A stretch of 64,000 nt of DNA from Thermoclostridium caenicola (GTDB lineage: Bacteria; Bacillota; Clostridia; DSM-8532), in NCBI RefSeq assembly GCF_900142095.1, contig NZ_FQZP01000003.1, positions 1 to 64,000 on the forward strand, read 5' to 3'. A program made the position numbers and the translations under genes. Shown piece after piece: positions 44,856 to 53,631 of this stretch. Position 1 is the stretch's first letter, and every line of letters starts with the position of its first letter. The notes below the pieces were generated by a model. That model worked only from the letters and a program-made list of their open reading frames with translations, did no database searches and was not told the origin of the DNA.

Positions 44856-44880
44856 GGATTGCGCCTCCTTATGTAGGAAA

Positions 44881-45801
44881 TCAGCCCATCAGCTTGACCA
44901 GGACGGCCTTTTGGGCGTGGAGCCTGTTTTCGGCCTGATCAAATACCACCGAATGGCTGCCGTCTATAACCGAGTCGGTCACCTCAAAGCCCCTGTAGGC
45001 AGGGAGACAATGCATGAAAATGGCATCCGGCTTTGATTTGGAGAACAGTTCATCGTTTACCTGGTAGGGCATGAAGATGGGTACGCGCTTCTCTTTTTCT
45101 CCTTCCATACCCATGCTGACCCAGGTATCGGTATAGACCGCATCCGCGTCCTTAACGGCTTCCAAAGGATCGGTTGTGATAACGACCTTTGCGCCGGTTT
45201 CAGCGGCAGCTTCCTGCGCCTTTTTGATGGCATCGGGGTCACAGCTGTATCCTTCCGGTGTGGCCACGGTGATGTGCATGCCCACCTTGGCGCAGCCAAT
45301 GAGCAGCGAGTTGGCCACGTTGTTGCCGTCGCCCAGGTAAGCCATCTTCAGGCCTTTGAGCTTGCCCTTCTTTTCCTTGACGGTCTGAAGGTCAGCCAGC
45401 ACCTGGCAGGGATGGTGGCTGTCGGTCAGCCCGTTGATGACCGGAACGGTGCCGTATTGCGCAAGGGTTTCCACATCGCTTTGCTTGAAGGTCCTGATCA
45501 TGATGCCGTCGATATAGCGGGACAGGGTTTTGGCCGTATCCGCCACCGTTTCGCCGCGGCCAAGCTGGATATCGTTGGCACTCAGGAAAAGGGAATATCC
45601 GCCCAGCTGATACATGCCAACCTCAAAGGATACCCTTGTGCGGGTGGAAGCTTTTGAAAAGATCATCCCCAGGGTTTTTCCCTTCAGAAGATGATTGTGC
45701 CTGATGCCGTTTTTATTCTCGTATTTCAGTTTTTCAGCCATGGACAGGGTTTCCAGGATCTCATCGCTGGTCCAGTCGCTCAAACATAACAGATGCTTCA
45801 T
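44881..45801 (-). CDS. argF: Ornithine carbamoyltransferase
   Basis: The 306-aa enzyme joins carbamoyl phosphate and ornithine to citrulline. The carbamoyl-phosphate site SKASTRTRVSFEV and the ornithine-side MHCLPAYRG motif are intact, together with DSHHPCQVLADLQT. Two ARG boxes overlap its promoter about 100 bp upstream. A GNAT acetyltransferase follows in the same operon. Confidence 0.96.
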   Translation of the reverse strand: MKHLLCLSDWTSDEILETLSMAEKLKYENKNGIRHNHLLKGKTLGMIFSKASTRTRVSFEVGMYQLGGYSLFLSANDIQLGRGETVADTAKTLSRYIDGIMIRTFKQSDVETLAQYGTVPVINGLTDSHHPCQVLADLQTVKEKKGKLKGLKMAYLGDGNNVANSLLIGCAKVGMHITVATPEGYSCDPDAIKKAQEAAAETGAKVVITTDPLEAVKDADAVYTDTWVSMGMEGEKEKRVPIFMPYQVNDELFSKSKPDAIFMHCLPAYRGFEVTDSVIDGSHSVVFDQAENRLHAQKAVLVKLMG

Positions 45802-45898
45802 CCTCGATCATTCCTTTCTTTACGGCTCTGTTCAAATGTCTTGCCGGTATCGTATCGGCTGTTTCAGCCTGACATGAAACAGATGATCACCTTCTGTT

Positions 45899-45933
45899 TG
45901 TATTATTATACATTTAGATGTATAAAAATGCAA
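45899..45933 (-). promoter_or_regulatory. argF promoter overlapped by two ARG boxes
   Basis: On the minus strand TTGCAT (45928-45933), 17 bp, and TATAAT (45905-45910) form a sigma-A promoter. TGTATTATTATACA (45899-45912) and TGTATAAAAATGCA (45919-45932) are ARG boxes centred 20 bp apart, one covering each promoter element. ArgR repression by arginine is inferred. Confidence 0.8.
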
Positions 45934-46025
45934 CAAGAATTTTTGTCATTGCCCGAAAGCTTGTTCATTCCCTGGATAAAAACGTGGTATATAACCATTA
46001 TCGGCAAACTTACGACAAAAGAGTG

Positions 46026-46053
46026 TAAGCATCGGGTGCCAAGATGCCGATTA
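46026..46053 (+). promoter_or_regulatory. Sigma-D-like (flagellar) promoter of motAB
   Basis: TAAG at 46026-46029 and GCCGATTA at 46046-46053 are 16 bp apart. The sigma-D consensus is TAAA-N15-GCCGATAT. The predicted start is about 50 nt before motA. Support is the sequence match plus the nature of the genes. Confidence 0.55.
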
Positions 46054-46110
46054 ATAATTTGAAACCCTGATTGCTATACGCAAGAGAAAGTGTGAAAAGC
46101 TGGTGAGATA

Positions 46111-46932
46111 ATGGATATAGCTACACTGTTTGGCTTAATCTTTGGCGTAGCATGTATTGCCTATGGTATTTTCAGCGGAGGAGAAATCTCGTCTTTTGTC
46201 CATGCAGGCTCTATAGCCGTTACATTGGGAGGCGGGCTGGCGGCCACCATCATAAGCTTTCCGCTCGCAGATACCATAAAGGCCTTTAAGGCTCTGCCCC
46301 TTGCGTTCAAACCCTACCGGGCTGATCCCTTCCAGACCATTCAGCTGCTGGTTGAGCTTTCCCAGAAGGCACGCAGGGAAGGCTTGCTTGCTCTGGAATC
46401 TGCCCAGGAAAATATTAAGGACGATTATCTGAAAAAAGCCCTTGAACTGGTTGTGGACGGAATAGAAGCCGAGATGGTGAAGACATCCATGCAATTTGAA
46501 ATAGACAGTATGGTTGTCCGGCACAGTACCGTCCAGGCCTATTGGAAGACCATGGCTACCCAGTTCCCGGCCTGGGGTATGATCGGAACGCTGATGGGTC
46601 TTATTAACCTGCTCAGAAGCATGGATGATCCTTCCGCAATTGGTCCCGCGATGTCCCTTGCTATTGTTACGACATTTTACGGCAGTGTTCTGGCCAACTT
46701 TATCTGCAATCCCATTGCTACCAAGCTTCAGGGGGCCAGTGCAGAAGAGATCCGGATGAGGGAAATGATCATGGAAGGCATCCTGTCCATCCAGTCAGGC
46801 GAGAACCCGCGTCTGATGGAGCATAAGCTGAAAACATTCCTTTCTCCCGATCAGAAGCTGCAATATGAAAGTATGATCATGAAAGAAAAAGAAGTCGGCC
46901 CGGAAAGAGGCGTTGAACCCTTGCAGGGATAA
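46111..46932 (+). CDS. motA: Flagellar motor stator protein MotA
   Basis: The 273-aa protein has four membrane helices (about 3-22, 32-52, 150-170 and 183-203). A cytoplasmic loop carries the charged residues that act on FliG. The conserved MIGTLMGLINLL and SLAIVTTFYGSVLAN segments identify it. With MotB it forms the ion channel that drives flagellar rotation. No other flagellar gene is in the window. Confidence 0.93.
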   Translation: MDIATLFGLIFGVACIAYGIFSGGEISSFVHAGSIAVTLGGGLAATIISFPLADTIKAFKALPLAFKPYRADPFQTIQLLVELSQKARREGLLALESAQENIKDDYLKKALELVVDGIEAEMVKTSMQFEIDSMVVRHSTVQAYWKTMATQFPAWGMIGTLMGLINLLRSMDDPSAIGPAMSLAIVTTFYGSVLANFICNPIATKLQGASAEEIRMREMIMEGILSIQSGENPRLMEHKLKTFLSPDQKLQYESMIMKEKEVGPERGVEPLQG

Positions 46933-47040
46933 TATGCCGGAATCCCTTATACCTTGCACCCGGCAGGGAGCCTGCTGTTGGGATGGTGCACAAGGTGCCC
47001 GGGGATTTTGATCATTGAACGGAATGGGGTGAAGATTTAC

Positions 47041-47820
47041 TTGCCCAAAAGAAAGCAAAGAACACAGGATTCATGGGGTGCACCGGAATGGATGACCACT
47101 TACAGTGACATGGTCACACTGCTTCTGACCTTTTTTATCTTGCTTTTTGCCATGTCTACTGTAGACGCCCAGAAATTTACCGATGTGGCAAAATCCCTGT
47201 CCACTTCGTTTATGAACCTGAGCACAGGGGAATCCATCCTTAATTCAACCGGCAAGAGCCTCCTCACCGTGGATTTTGCCAACCCGAGCAACCTGAACCG
47301 ACCCGAGCAGAAGGAGCGGTATGTTGAAAGTGCCGAAGAAATGATTGTCGATGCCGAAAGGCAGATTTACGAGATGGAAATGGACATTGCCAAGGAAGGG
47401 CTCCGTCAGGCAGTGGAGGAACAGGGCATAGCGGACCAGGTTGAAATCATCGAGGAGAAGGATTTTATTCTGGTGCGGTTCGAATCCGAGGTCTTCTTCG
47501 ATTCAGGCCGTGCGGATATCAGGCCGGAAGGGCTGGTTGTGCTCCAGCAGCTTGCCGAGGTCCTCAGAAACATCGATAATGAAATCCTCGTTTCAGGACA
47601 TACCGATAATGTGCCCATCAATACGCCCATATTCAAATCCAACTGGGAACTCTCAACGGCACGTGCGACCACCGTGGTCAGATATTTCACCGAAACACTG
47701 GGGTTGGATCCGATGAAATTCACCGCCACCGGCAACGGGGAATACCGGCCCGTAGCAGATAACAGCACACCCGAGGGACGGCAGCGGAACCGAAGGATTG
47801 AGATCATGATCATGAAGTAA
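47041..47820 (+). CDS. motB: Flagellar motor stator protein MotB
   Basis: Start TTG 47041 behind GGGGTGA gives 259 aa; a GTG at 47029 is also possible. A basic N-terminus leads into the single membrane helix with the ion-carrying Asp23 (TYSDMVTLLLTFFILLFA). A linker and an OmpA/MotB peptidoglycan-binding domain follow (about 140-255; SGHTDNVPINTP and NWELSTARATTVVRYF). It anchors MotA to the wall. Confidence 0.92.
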   Translation: MPKRKQRTQDSWGAPEWMTTYSDMVTLLLTFFILLFAMSTVDAQKFTDVAKSLSTSFMNLSTGESILNSTGKSLLTVDFANPSNLNRPEQKERYVESAEEMIVDAERQIYEMEMDIAKEGLRQAVEEQGIADQVEIIEEKDFILVRFESEVFFDSGRADIRPEGLVVLQQLAEVLRNIDNEILVSGHTDNVPINTPIFKSNWELSTARATTVVRYFTETLGLDPMKFTATGNGEYRPVADNSTPEGRQRNRRIEIMIMK

Positions 47821-47876
47821 AGACAGGGAAATATATTATAATGGTATCCGTGAAATCTTCAGATTGGGAGAGGTCT

Positions 47877-48092
47877 ATGGATACCATTGTCAGTGAAATT
47901 GCGAAAACCCGTATGATTAAGGACGTCAATGAAGCCCTGACCGCATACGGGTTATTTGTATCTTCCATTGAGTTTGATGCGAGGAACGATTTTTCGGTTG
48001 TCATAAAGCTTTGCGCATATGATCTGGATCTGTTGGAACATCCCGAATGCTTTGTAAAAAATATTGCTGTCCCTGAAGGGACAGCGTGTTAG
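47877..48092 (+). CDS. Small protein of unknown function
   Basis: Starting at ATG 47877 (RBS GGGAGAGGT) the product is 71 aa, with an N-terminal helix and a beta-hairpin-like middle (SIEFDARNDFSVVIKLCAYDL). No signal or membrane segment. The stop lies in a hairpin, and a stronger one follows. I do not recognise the family. Confidence 0.5.
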   Translation: MDTIVSEIAKTRMIKDVNEALTAYGLFVSSIEFDARNDFSVVIKLCAYDLDLLEHPECFVKNIAVPEGTAC

Positions 48093-48096
48093 TCCG

Positions 48097-48121
48097 GCAT
48101 GGCTGCCAGGCAGCCATGCCT
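48097..48121. terminator. GC-rich hairpin between convergent genes
   Basis: GGCATGGCTGCC and its inverse pair almost perfectly (48097-48121), but T-rich tails are lacking on both strands. It may be a weak bidirectional terminator. Confidence 0.4.
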
Positions 48122-48140
48122 TGTCAGGATTGTGCAAGGG

Positions 48141-48347
48141 TCATTCGACGGCGGGCGCGTCCCTGAAAAGCAGGCTGATGGAGTAGAGTCCGGCTACTCC
48201 TACCAGGGAGTATACAATCCTGCTTCCCAAGGAACCTGTTCCGAATATGGCGGCCACCAGGTCGTACTGGAAAAGACCGACCAGCAGCCAGTTAAGGGCG
48301 CCTATAATGACCAGTAAGAGTGCTATTCTGTCAAATGATGTTCTCAT
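48141..48347 (-). CDS. DUF378 family small membrane protein
   Basis: The 68-aa protein has two membrane helices and the DUF378 signature IIGALNWLLVGLFQYDLVAA, then YSLVGVAGLYSI. The RBS AAGGAG is clear. Homologues such as B. subtilis YuzA have no known function. Confidence 0.88.
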   Translation of the reverse strand: MRTSFDRIALLLVIIGALNWLLVGLFQYDLVAAIFGTGSLGSRIVYSLVGVAGLYSISLLFRDAPAVE

Positions 48348-48518
48348 ACTCCCGACTCCTTTGCATTAATTTCGGGCGAGTCTACGCCTTCATTTATTTA
48401 TTCTGCACACCATAAATCAAATTAATGCGCTGAAATACTTGACATTCTTCATGCAAAGGCGATGCACCGCGGTTTTTCATGAAAACCTGCATGGATTGCG
48501 CGGGTTTTTCATAAAATC

Positions 48519-48547
48519 TTGCGGGGGGCAGGATGCATTGATATAAT
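48519..48547 (+). promoter_or_regulatory. Promoter of the PC4-like gene
   Basis: TTGCGG at 48519-48524, a 17-bp spacer, and TATAAT at 48542-48547 with TGA upstream (extended -10). Confidence 0.7.
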
Positions 48548-48618
48548 ATTAGCGCTTTTAGTTTGCGCAGAATTGATTGGCGCTATGAAAGATAAAAGCG
48601 GAAACGGAGGCAAAAGCT

Positions 48619-48843
48619 ATGGCGGATTTCTGGGACAATGAGGAGTTGTTGGGAAAATTCGTTAAAAACAGCCGTGAGGAAATCCATATCAAGCGTGTCA
48701 GCAAGAACGGACGCGAGTATGTTGATATACGAACCTTCTGGTATGACAGCAAGAGCGACGAATTCCGGCCTAGCCAGAAAGGGCTTGCCATTCCTCTTGA
48801 ATTTGTCGGTGAACTGAAGACCATACTGGATAGCATCGAATAA
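48619..48843 (+). CDS. PC4/p15-like transcriptional coactivator domain protein
   Basis: The 74-aa protein has the PC4 beta-sheet pattern IHIKRVSKNGREYVDIRTFW and ends with the helix LEFVGELKTILDSI. PC4-type proteins bind single-stranded DNA as dimers. Small bacterial versions are frequent in Clostridia and may act in transcription or DNA repair. The gene has its own promoter and RBS GGAGG. A GC-rich hairpin at 48860-48892 follows. Confidence 0.8.
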   Translation: MADFWDNEELLGKFVKNSREEIHIKRVSKNGREYVDIRTFWYDSKSDEFRPSQKGLAIPLEFVGELKTILDSIE

Positions 48844-48859
48844 TCCCGATAATACTTCA

Positions 48860-48897
48860 ACCGCGCCCGCCGAAAATTTCGGAGGGCGCGGTATATC
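48860..48897 (+). terminator. GC-rich hairpin after the PC4-like gene
   Basis: ACCGCGCCC pairs with GGGCGCGGT (48860-48868 with 48884-48892). The loop has further pairing. The tail ATATC is not T-rich. Confidence 0.5.
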
Positions 48898-49029
48898 AGA
48901 ACCGCACATGCTGCCGGCAGGCTTGGAAGGTGCGGATGCTATAAAATATGCATGAAGTTTTCCGGTTGTGAAAGCTTTCCGATGCCCGCATGATGGGGCA
49001 GGAAGAAAACCATCAGGAGGGACGGGACT

Positions 49030-49785
49030 GTGAAACCGCTGAGCTGTCCGTATATTCCGGACGGCAGAGTTGCTGCCATGTTGGTGTCCGGGGATATGCC
49101 GGATGGGATGGCCAATATCCTGAGACGATCCGTGCCCGTCCTTATCCGGACCATGCCCCTGGCCGGGTTGCCTGATCCGGTGAGCAGCCATCCCGATATG
49201 CAACTGATCATCCCGGCGGAAGGTGTCATCGTACATGCGCCGAATCTTCATCCCCGGACGGCGGAACAACTCAGGGGACTGGGATTTGAACTGGTACCTG
49301 GGGAAAGAACGCCAGCCGGGAGCTATCCCTGGGATATTCCCTATAATGTAGCCATTGCAGGTCGTCATGCCTTTCTGAACACGCGATATGCCGACCGGGT
49401 TGTACTTGGCTGGCTTGAAAAAACAGGCAGAATCATCTCCCATGTAAACCAGGGCTATGCTAAATGCTCGGTCTGCATCCTCAACGATGAAGCGTTGATT
49501 ACGGCCGACGAGGGAATCTTTCGCGCCGCCCGCGGCAACAATATGGATGCATTGTTGATCGCGCCTCAAAAATCCATCGCCATTCCCGGATATGAATATG
49601 GTTTCATAGGAGGGGCAACAGGCCTTCTTTCCGGCCATGAAATGGGTTTTTGCGGCGATGTGCATGCACTGGACAGCGCGGAAGCCATCCTTGCCTTTCT
49701 GCAAAAACATGGCATAAAGCCTGTGTCCCTGGCCCAAAGCGCCGTTCAGGACCTGGGAAGTCTCATCCCGCTGTGCACCGTATAA
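49030..49785 (+). CDS. Conserved clostridial protein, probably DUF6873 (GME-like fold)
   Basis: The 251-aa protein starts with GTG behind AGGAGGG. PWDIPYNVAI, HVNQGYAKCSV, ITADEGIFRAA and FIGGATGLLSG suggest the pentein or guanidino-modifying-enzyme-like fold assigned to DUF6873. I cannot show that catalytic residues are complete. Position next to ytxC hints at a role near sporulation. The family name is from memory and is moderately certain. Confidence 0.55.
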   Translation: MKPLSCPYIPDGRVAAMLVSGDMPDGMANILRRSVPVLIRTMPLAGLPDPVSSHPDMQLIIPAEGVIVHAPNLHPRTAEQLRGLGFELVPGERTPAGSYPWDIPYNVAIAGRHAFLNTRYADRVVLGWLEKTGRIISHVNQGYAKCSVCILNDEALITADEGIFRAARGNNMDALLIAPQKSIAIPGYEYGFIGGATGLLSGHEMGFCGDVHALDSAEAILAFLQKHGIKPVSLAQSAVQDLGSLIPLCTV

Positions 49786-49831
49786 CGGACAATAAGGGCG
49801 ACATATACTACACCTGAAAGGATGTGAGAGG

Positions 49832-50662
49832 ATGCCATCCTTCAGGGTTGACTACATGAAGGACAGCAAAGGATTAGCCCACTATATTGAAAAAAAGATG
49901 GCTCCCGGAACACTGCAGGGAGTCCGTGTCCGGCATGATGGCAACAGCCTGGTCATTATCATCGGCGGTTTCATGCGAAGAAACGGCAAGCGGTATTCCC
50001 ATGTGATTCAGCAGGTCTCGGACTCACTTGCCGATTATATCCTCAAGTCTTACGAAAAGGAAATTCTCTCCAGGATCATCCATCGCATCTGCAATGGCCT
50101 GCCCAAACGCGATCTGGATGAAATCAACCGGATCGCCTGCAAGCGCCTGTATCCTGAAAACATGACCGAAAACATGATTAAGGAGCGGCGCAGGCTCATC
50201 TCCGACAAGATCTCGGAATACCTCAGAACCTCACGCAACCTGACCCTGGAAGGGTTTATCACGTTCAGACTGGGCGAATATGTGAAAAAGCTTGAGGTGG
50301 AGGTAGACCGGGCCATCAGGCAGTATTTTGTGGAGAAGCAATACGAAGAGTATATCAATTTGCTCACCGCCTTCATCCGCATGCAGTGCCCAAGAGTTCC
50401 GGAACTGCATGTTTTTGTCCAGCCCGACGGTTCCTACCGGGTCCAGGGTGCGGATCCCTTTGATATACCCGATGACATCACCAGGGGCTATGGGATCGAT
50501 AAAGGGCACCCCGTTATCCGGGATGATGATTTCATGATCGGTTTTCTGCTGACTTGTGCCCCCATAAGGATTTTCATCCATCATGCCGATAAATTTAAAA
50601 ACAAGGAATTGCTGAATACCATAAAAACTGTCTTTTCGGAGTGCGTGCTGGTGAATGACTGA
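49832..50662 (+). CDS. ytxC: Sporulation protein YtxC
   Basis: The 276-aa protein matches the YtxC-like family: a polar N-terminal domain, the RIACKRLYPEN segment, the conserved LTLEGFITFRLGEYVKKLE block (about 131-149), and a C-terminal region ending FIHHADKFKN. It is limited to spore formers and its molecular role is unknown. The RBS is GAAAGGATGTGAG. Confidence 0.85.
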   Translation: MPSFRVDYMKDSKGLAHYIEKKMAPGTLQGVRVRHDGNSLVIIIGGFMRRNGKRYSHVIQQVSDSLADYILKSYEKEILSRIIHRICNGLPKRDLDEINRIACKRLYPENMTENMIKERRRLISDKISEYLRTSRNLTLEGFITFRLGEYVKKLEVEVDRAIRQYFVEKQYEEYINLLTAFIRMQCPRVPELHVFVQPDGSYRVQGADPFDIPDDITRGYGIDKGHPVIRDDDFMIGFLLTCAPIRIFIHHADKFKNKELLNTIKTVFSECVLVND

Positions 50663-50710
50663 ATTTCGCCCGAATTTTTGTGCGCATTTGTCCGAAATGG
50701 CATGAAGGCA

Positions 50711-50740
50711 TTGGACGCATTGGACAAATTGTTGTATAAT
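50711..50740 (+). promoter_or_regulatory. Promoter of the CdaR-like gene
   Basis: TTGGAC at 50711-50716, an 18-bp spacer and TATAAT at 50735-50740. GCATTGGAC is tandemly repeated here (from about 50709 and 50718). Confidence 0.6.
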
Positions 50741-50775
50741 GTAACAGGAATCTGAAGGTAAGTGGGGTAATCCAG

Positions 50776-51855
50776 TTGGCATTCAAGGTTTTTCAGTCCG
50801 TAATATCTAAAATTCGGGAAACTATTGGCAATGATTTCGGCATTACCGACGGAAACGGTACGGTTATTGCCAGCACCATTGAAGAGGAAATCGGCATGCT
50901 CCATGATCAGTGCGCCGATTTTCTGACATCGAATGCCATGTACATTGAGAAACCGGGCCTGGTGATGAAAAAGATTGAGATCAACGGCAGGCTCGATTTT
51001 GTGCTCTATCTTGTGAGCGATCATCCCGACAGGAAGAAATATGCCGAACTGATTGCCATCAGCCTGGAGAATGCCAAGCTCTACTATGATGAAAAGTATG
51101 ACCGGAACAATTTCATGAAGAATATCCTGCTGGGCAACATCCTGCCCGGCGATATCACGATTCGTGCCAAGGAACTGAGGATCAAGACCGATGCACGGAG
51201 AATCGTCTACCTGGTCCGTACCGAGAAAACCCGGGAGCTTTATGCCTACAACATCATACAAAGCCTTTTCCCCAACAATACGAAGGACTATATCATCCTT
51301 CTGGACGACCAGAACACGGTTCTCGTGAAAGAGCTCAAGGATCGGGAGGACAGCGAGGAAATCCACAAGAAAGCCCGCATCATCATCGATACCCTGAGCA
51401 GCGAACTGATGATCAAGGCCAATATTGGCATCGGAACCGTGGCCGATACCCTCAGGGATGTGGCGCGCTCCTACAAGGATGCCCAGACGGCGCTGAAAAT
51501 CGGCCAAATCTTCGAGGCCGAAAAGAGCATTGTCGACTATAACCATTTGGGTATCGGGCGCCTGATTTACCAGCTGCCCACAACCCTCTGCCGTCTTTTC
51601 CTGAATGAGGTCTTCAAGGAAGGGGTCCTGGAAACCATCGATCCCGAAACCATGATGACCATCCAGAAATTCTTTGAAAATAACCTCAATGTGAGCGAAA
51701 CGTCGCGTCAGCTTTTCATACACAGGAATACCCTGGTCTATCGCCTTGACAAGATTCAAAAAATAACCGGGATGGATTTGAGAAAATTTGATGATGCCAT
51801 TTATTTCAAAGTGGCTATGATGGTCAAGCGTTATCTTGATGAAGTTTCCAAGTAA
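50776..51855 (+). CDS. CdaR/PucR-type transcriptional regulator
   Basis: The 359-aa protein starts at TTG 50776. The N-terminal third resembles a sugar-diacid-recognition sensor (FGITDGNGTVIASTIEEEIG). A central region (about 190-260) is GGDEF-like or CdaR-type. A PucR C-terminal HTH follows (about 290-350; NLNVSETSRQLFIHRNTLVYRLDKI). It sits directly before ftsEX; a link to cell division or wall turnover is possible but unproven. Effector unknown. Confidence 0.85.
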   Translation: MAFKVFQSVISKIRETIGNDFGITDGNGTVIASTIEEEIGMLHDQCADFLTSNAMYIEKPGLVMKKIEINGRLDFVLYLVSDHPDRKKYAELIAISLENAKLYYDEKYDRNNFMKNILLGNILPGDITIRAKELRIKTDARRIVYLVRTEKTRELYAYNIIQSLFPNNTKDYIILLDDQNTVLVKELKDREDSEEIHKKARIIIDTLSSELMIKANIGIGTVADTLRDVARSYKDAQTALKIGQIFEAEKSIVDYNHLGIGRLIYQLPTTLCRLFLNEVFKEGVLETIDPETMMTIQKFFENNLNVSETSRQLFIHRNTLVYRLDKIQKITGMDLRKFDDAIYFKVAMMVKRYLDEVSK

Positions 51856-51887
51856 ATCGCCATCCCAAATTTTTGGGGGGATCTTTT

Positions 51888-52574
51888 TTGATCAGGTTTG
51901 TCGACGCTACAAAGATATATTCGAACGGTGTTGTCGGACTGAAGAATGTCACAGTAAAAATAGACAAGGGAGAATTCGTATTCATCATTGGTGCCAGCGG
52001 CTCTGGCAAATCAACCTTTCTCAAGCTTATCATGCACGAGGAAACCCCGACCGAAGGGGAAGTATACGTTAACGGATACAGCGTACATAACATGCCCAAG
52101 TCCGAGGTGCCCTACCTCAGAAGGAGCCTGGGCATTGTTTTCCAGGATTTCCGACTGCTACCCAACAAAACAGCCTACGACAATGTGGCTTTTGCCATGC
52201 AGATCGTTGAAGCGCTGCCCCGCGAGATAAGGCGGCAGGTGCCGCTGGCCCTTGGGCTTGTGGGCCTCAGCAAGAAGGCCAAGGCCTATCCAAGCCAGTT
52301 GTCCGGCGGGGAACAGCAAAGGGTTGCCCTGGCCCGCGCCCTGGTCAACAATCCGGCCGTCCTGATTGCGGACGAGCCTACAGGCAATCTGGATCCCAAA
52401 ACATCCATGGAGATTATGGAGCTTCTGGACGAGATCAATCAGCGGGGTACAACCGTGATCGTTGCCACCCACGAAAAGAGCATTGTGGATGCCATGAAAA
52501 AGCGTGTCATCACGCTGGACAGAGGCGAATTGATAAGCGATGTAAAGAAAGGTTCGTATACAAATGAAGATTAG
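51888..52574 (+). CDS. ftsE: Cell division ATP-binding protein FtsE
   Basis: Start TTG 51888 (RBS GGGGGGAT) gives 228 aa. It is an ABC ATPase with Walker [11 protein letters not shown], signature [15 protein letters not shown], Walker [13 protein letters not shown] and the H-loop His. Together with FtsX it transmits signals to peptidoglycan hydrolases outside the cell. It overlaps ftsX by 11 bp. The M23 hydrolase gene after ftsX is the likely target. Confidence 0.96.
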   Translation: MIRFVDATKIYSNGVVGLKNVTVKIDKGEFVFIIGASGSGKSTFLKLIMHEETPTEGEVYVNGYSVHNMPKSEVPYLRRSLGIVFQDFRLLPNKTAYDNVAFAMQIVEALPREIRRQVPLALGLVGLSKKAKAYPSQLSGGEQQRVALARALVNNPAVLIADEPTGNLDPKTSMEIMELLDEINQRGTTVIVATHEKSIVDAMKKRVITLDRGELISDVKKGSYTNED

Positions 52575-53475
52575 AACGCTGAGACTGCTTGCAAAAGAAG
52601 GCACAAAAAACGTTTACAAGAACAAACTGATGTCCTTTGCCTCCCTGGCTACCATCCTGGCAACCCTTTTTGTGCTCGGCCTGGTCCTCCTGATCATTGT
52701 GAATGTCACCACCAACCTTGAGGCCAAAAAGCAGGATTTGCAGGTCAAGTTCTACCTGAGGGTTGATGCCACGCGACTGGAAGAGGAAGAGGTGGCCCTG
52801 TTCATCGAGCAAAGCCGGGCTTCCGGAGTGGTTGCCGAATACCAGTATGAATCCAGGGAACAGGCTTATGAAAACGCGAAAAAGGATTTGAAGTATGAAG
52901 CGCTGATGGAGGGTCTGACCCCGGAAAATTTCGCCGTAGGGTACTTTGTCACCCTCACCAATCCCAATGACAGCGACCAGTTCATCGCCAGGCTGAAACT
53001 GTTCAGCGGTGTGGACAGCCAATGGATAACCTATCCCAAACAGGAACTGGAACGGATTTCAGGAATGGTACGCGTTTTCAATTATGTGGCTTTGTTCGTC
53101 ATTGCCGTCCTGATGGTCATTTCCATCCTGCTGATCTCGAATACCATCCGCCTTACGGTTTTCGCAAGGCGTAAGGAGATTGAGATCATGAAGTATGTTG
53201 GTGCCAATGACTGGTTCATCCGGTTCCCCTTTATCATCGAGGGCATGCTGATCGGGCTTTTGGGGGCCTTGCTGTCGCATCTTTTGACCTCCCAGGCCTA
53301 TGGCTGGATTAAGGATGGGCTGAATACCCTGTTCAACAGCATCAAGATATCCGGCCTGCAGTTGGTGGAATTCGGCGAACTGTCGATCCGGATTCTGGTG
53401 GTGAATGTGCTGTTCGGCGTGACCATTGGAATTATCGGAAGTTTTATGTCGGTGAAGAAGCACCTGAATGTGTAA
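52564..53475 (+). CDS. ftsX: Cell division protein FtsX
   Basis: The 303-aa permease-like protein has four membrane helices (about 20-45, 175-200, 222-245 and 268-292). A large extracellular loop (about 50-170) contacts the wall hydrolase. FtsX features include RLTVFARRKEIEIMKYVGA and IRFPFIIEGMLIGLLGA. Confidence 0.95.
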   Translation: MKIRTLRLLAKEGTKNVYKNKLMSFASLATILATLFVLGLVLLIIVNVTTNLEAKKQDLQVKFYLRVDATRLEEEEVALFIEQSRASGVVAEYQYESREQAYENAKKDLKYEALMEGLTPENFAVGYFVTLTNPNDSDQFIARLKLFSGVDSQWITYPKQELERISGMVRVFNYVALFVIAVLMVISILLISNTIRLTVFARRKEIEIMKYVGANDWFIRFPFIIEGMLIGLLGALLSHLLTSQAYGWIKDGLNTLFNSIKISGLQLVEFGELSIRILVVNVLFGVTIGIIGSFMSVKKHLNV

Positions 53476-53532
53476 AGTTCCGATAAGGCGGGACCAAAAA
53501 ACCTTTCTATTCATCAATATGGCATTAAAACA

Positions 53533-53561
53533 TTGTCATAATGCCAAAAAAATGATATATT
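53533..53561 (+). promoter_or_regulatory. Promoter of the M23 peptidase gene
   Basis: TTGTCA at 53533-53538, a 17-bp spacer, and TATATT at 53556-53561 with TGA upstream. It lies close after ftsX, so the hydrolase can also be expressed on its own. Confidence 0.65.
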
Positions 53562-53631
53562 TTTAATTGCGGATTACAAATTTTGCATAATCGTATCGCT
53601 GAGAATGAGTGTCAAGCGGAGGCGGATACAT

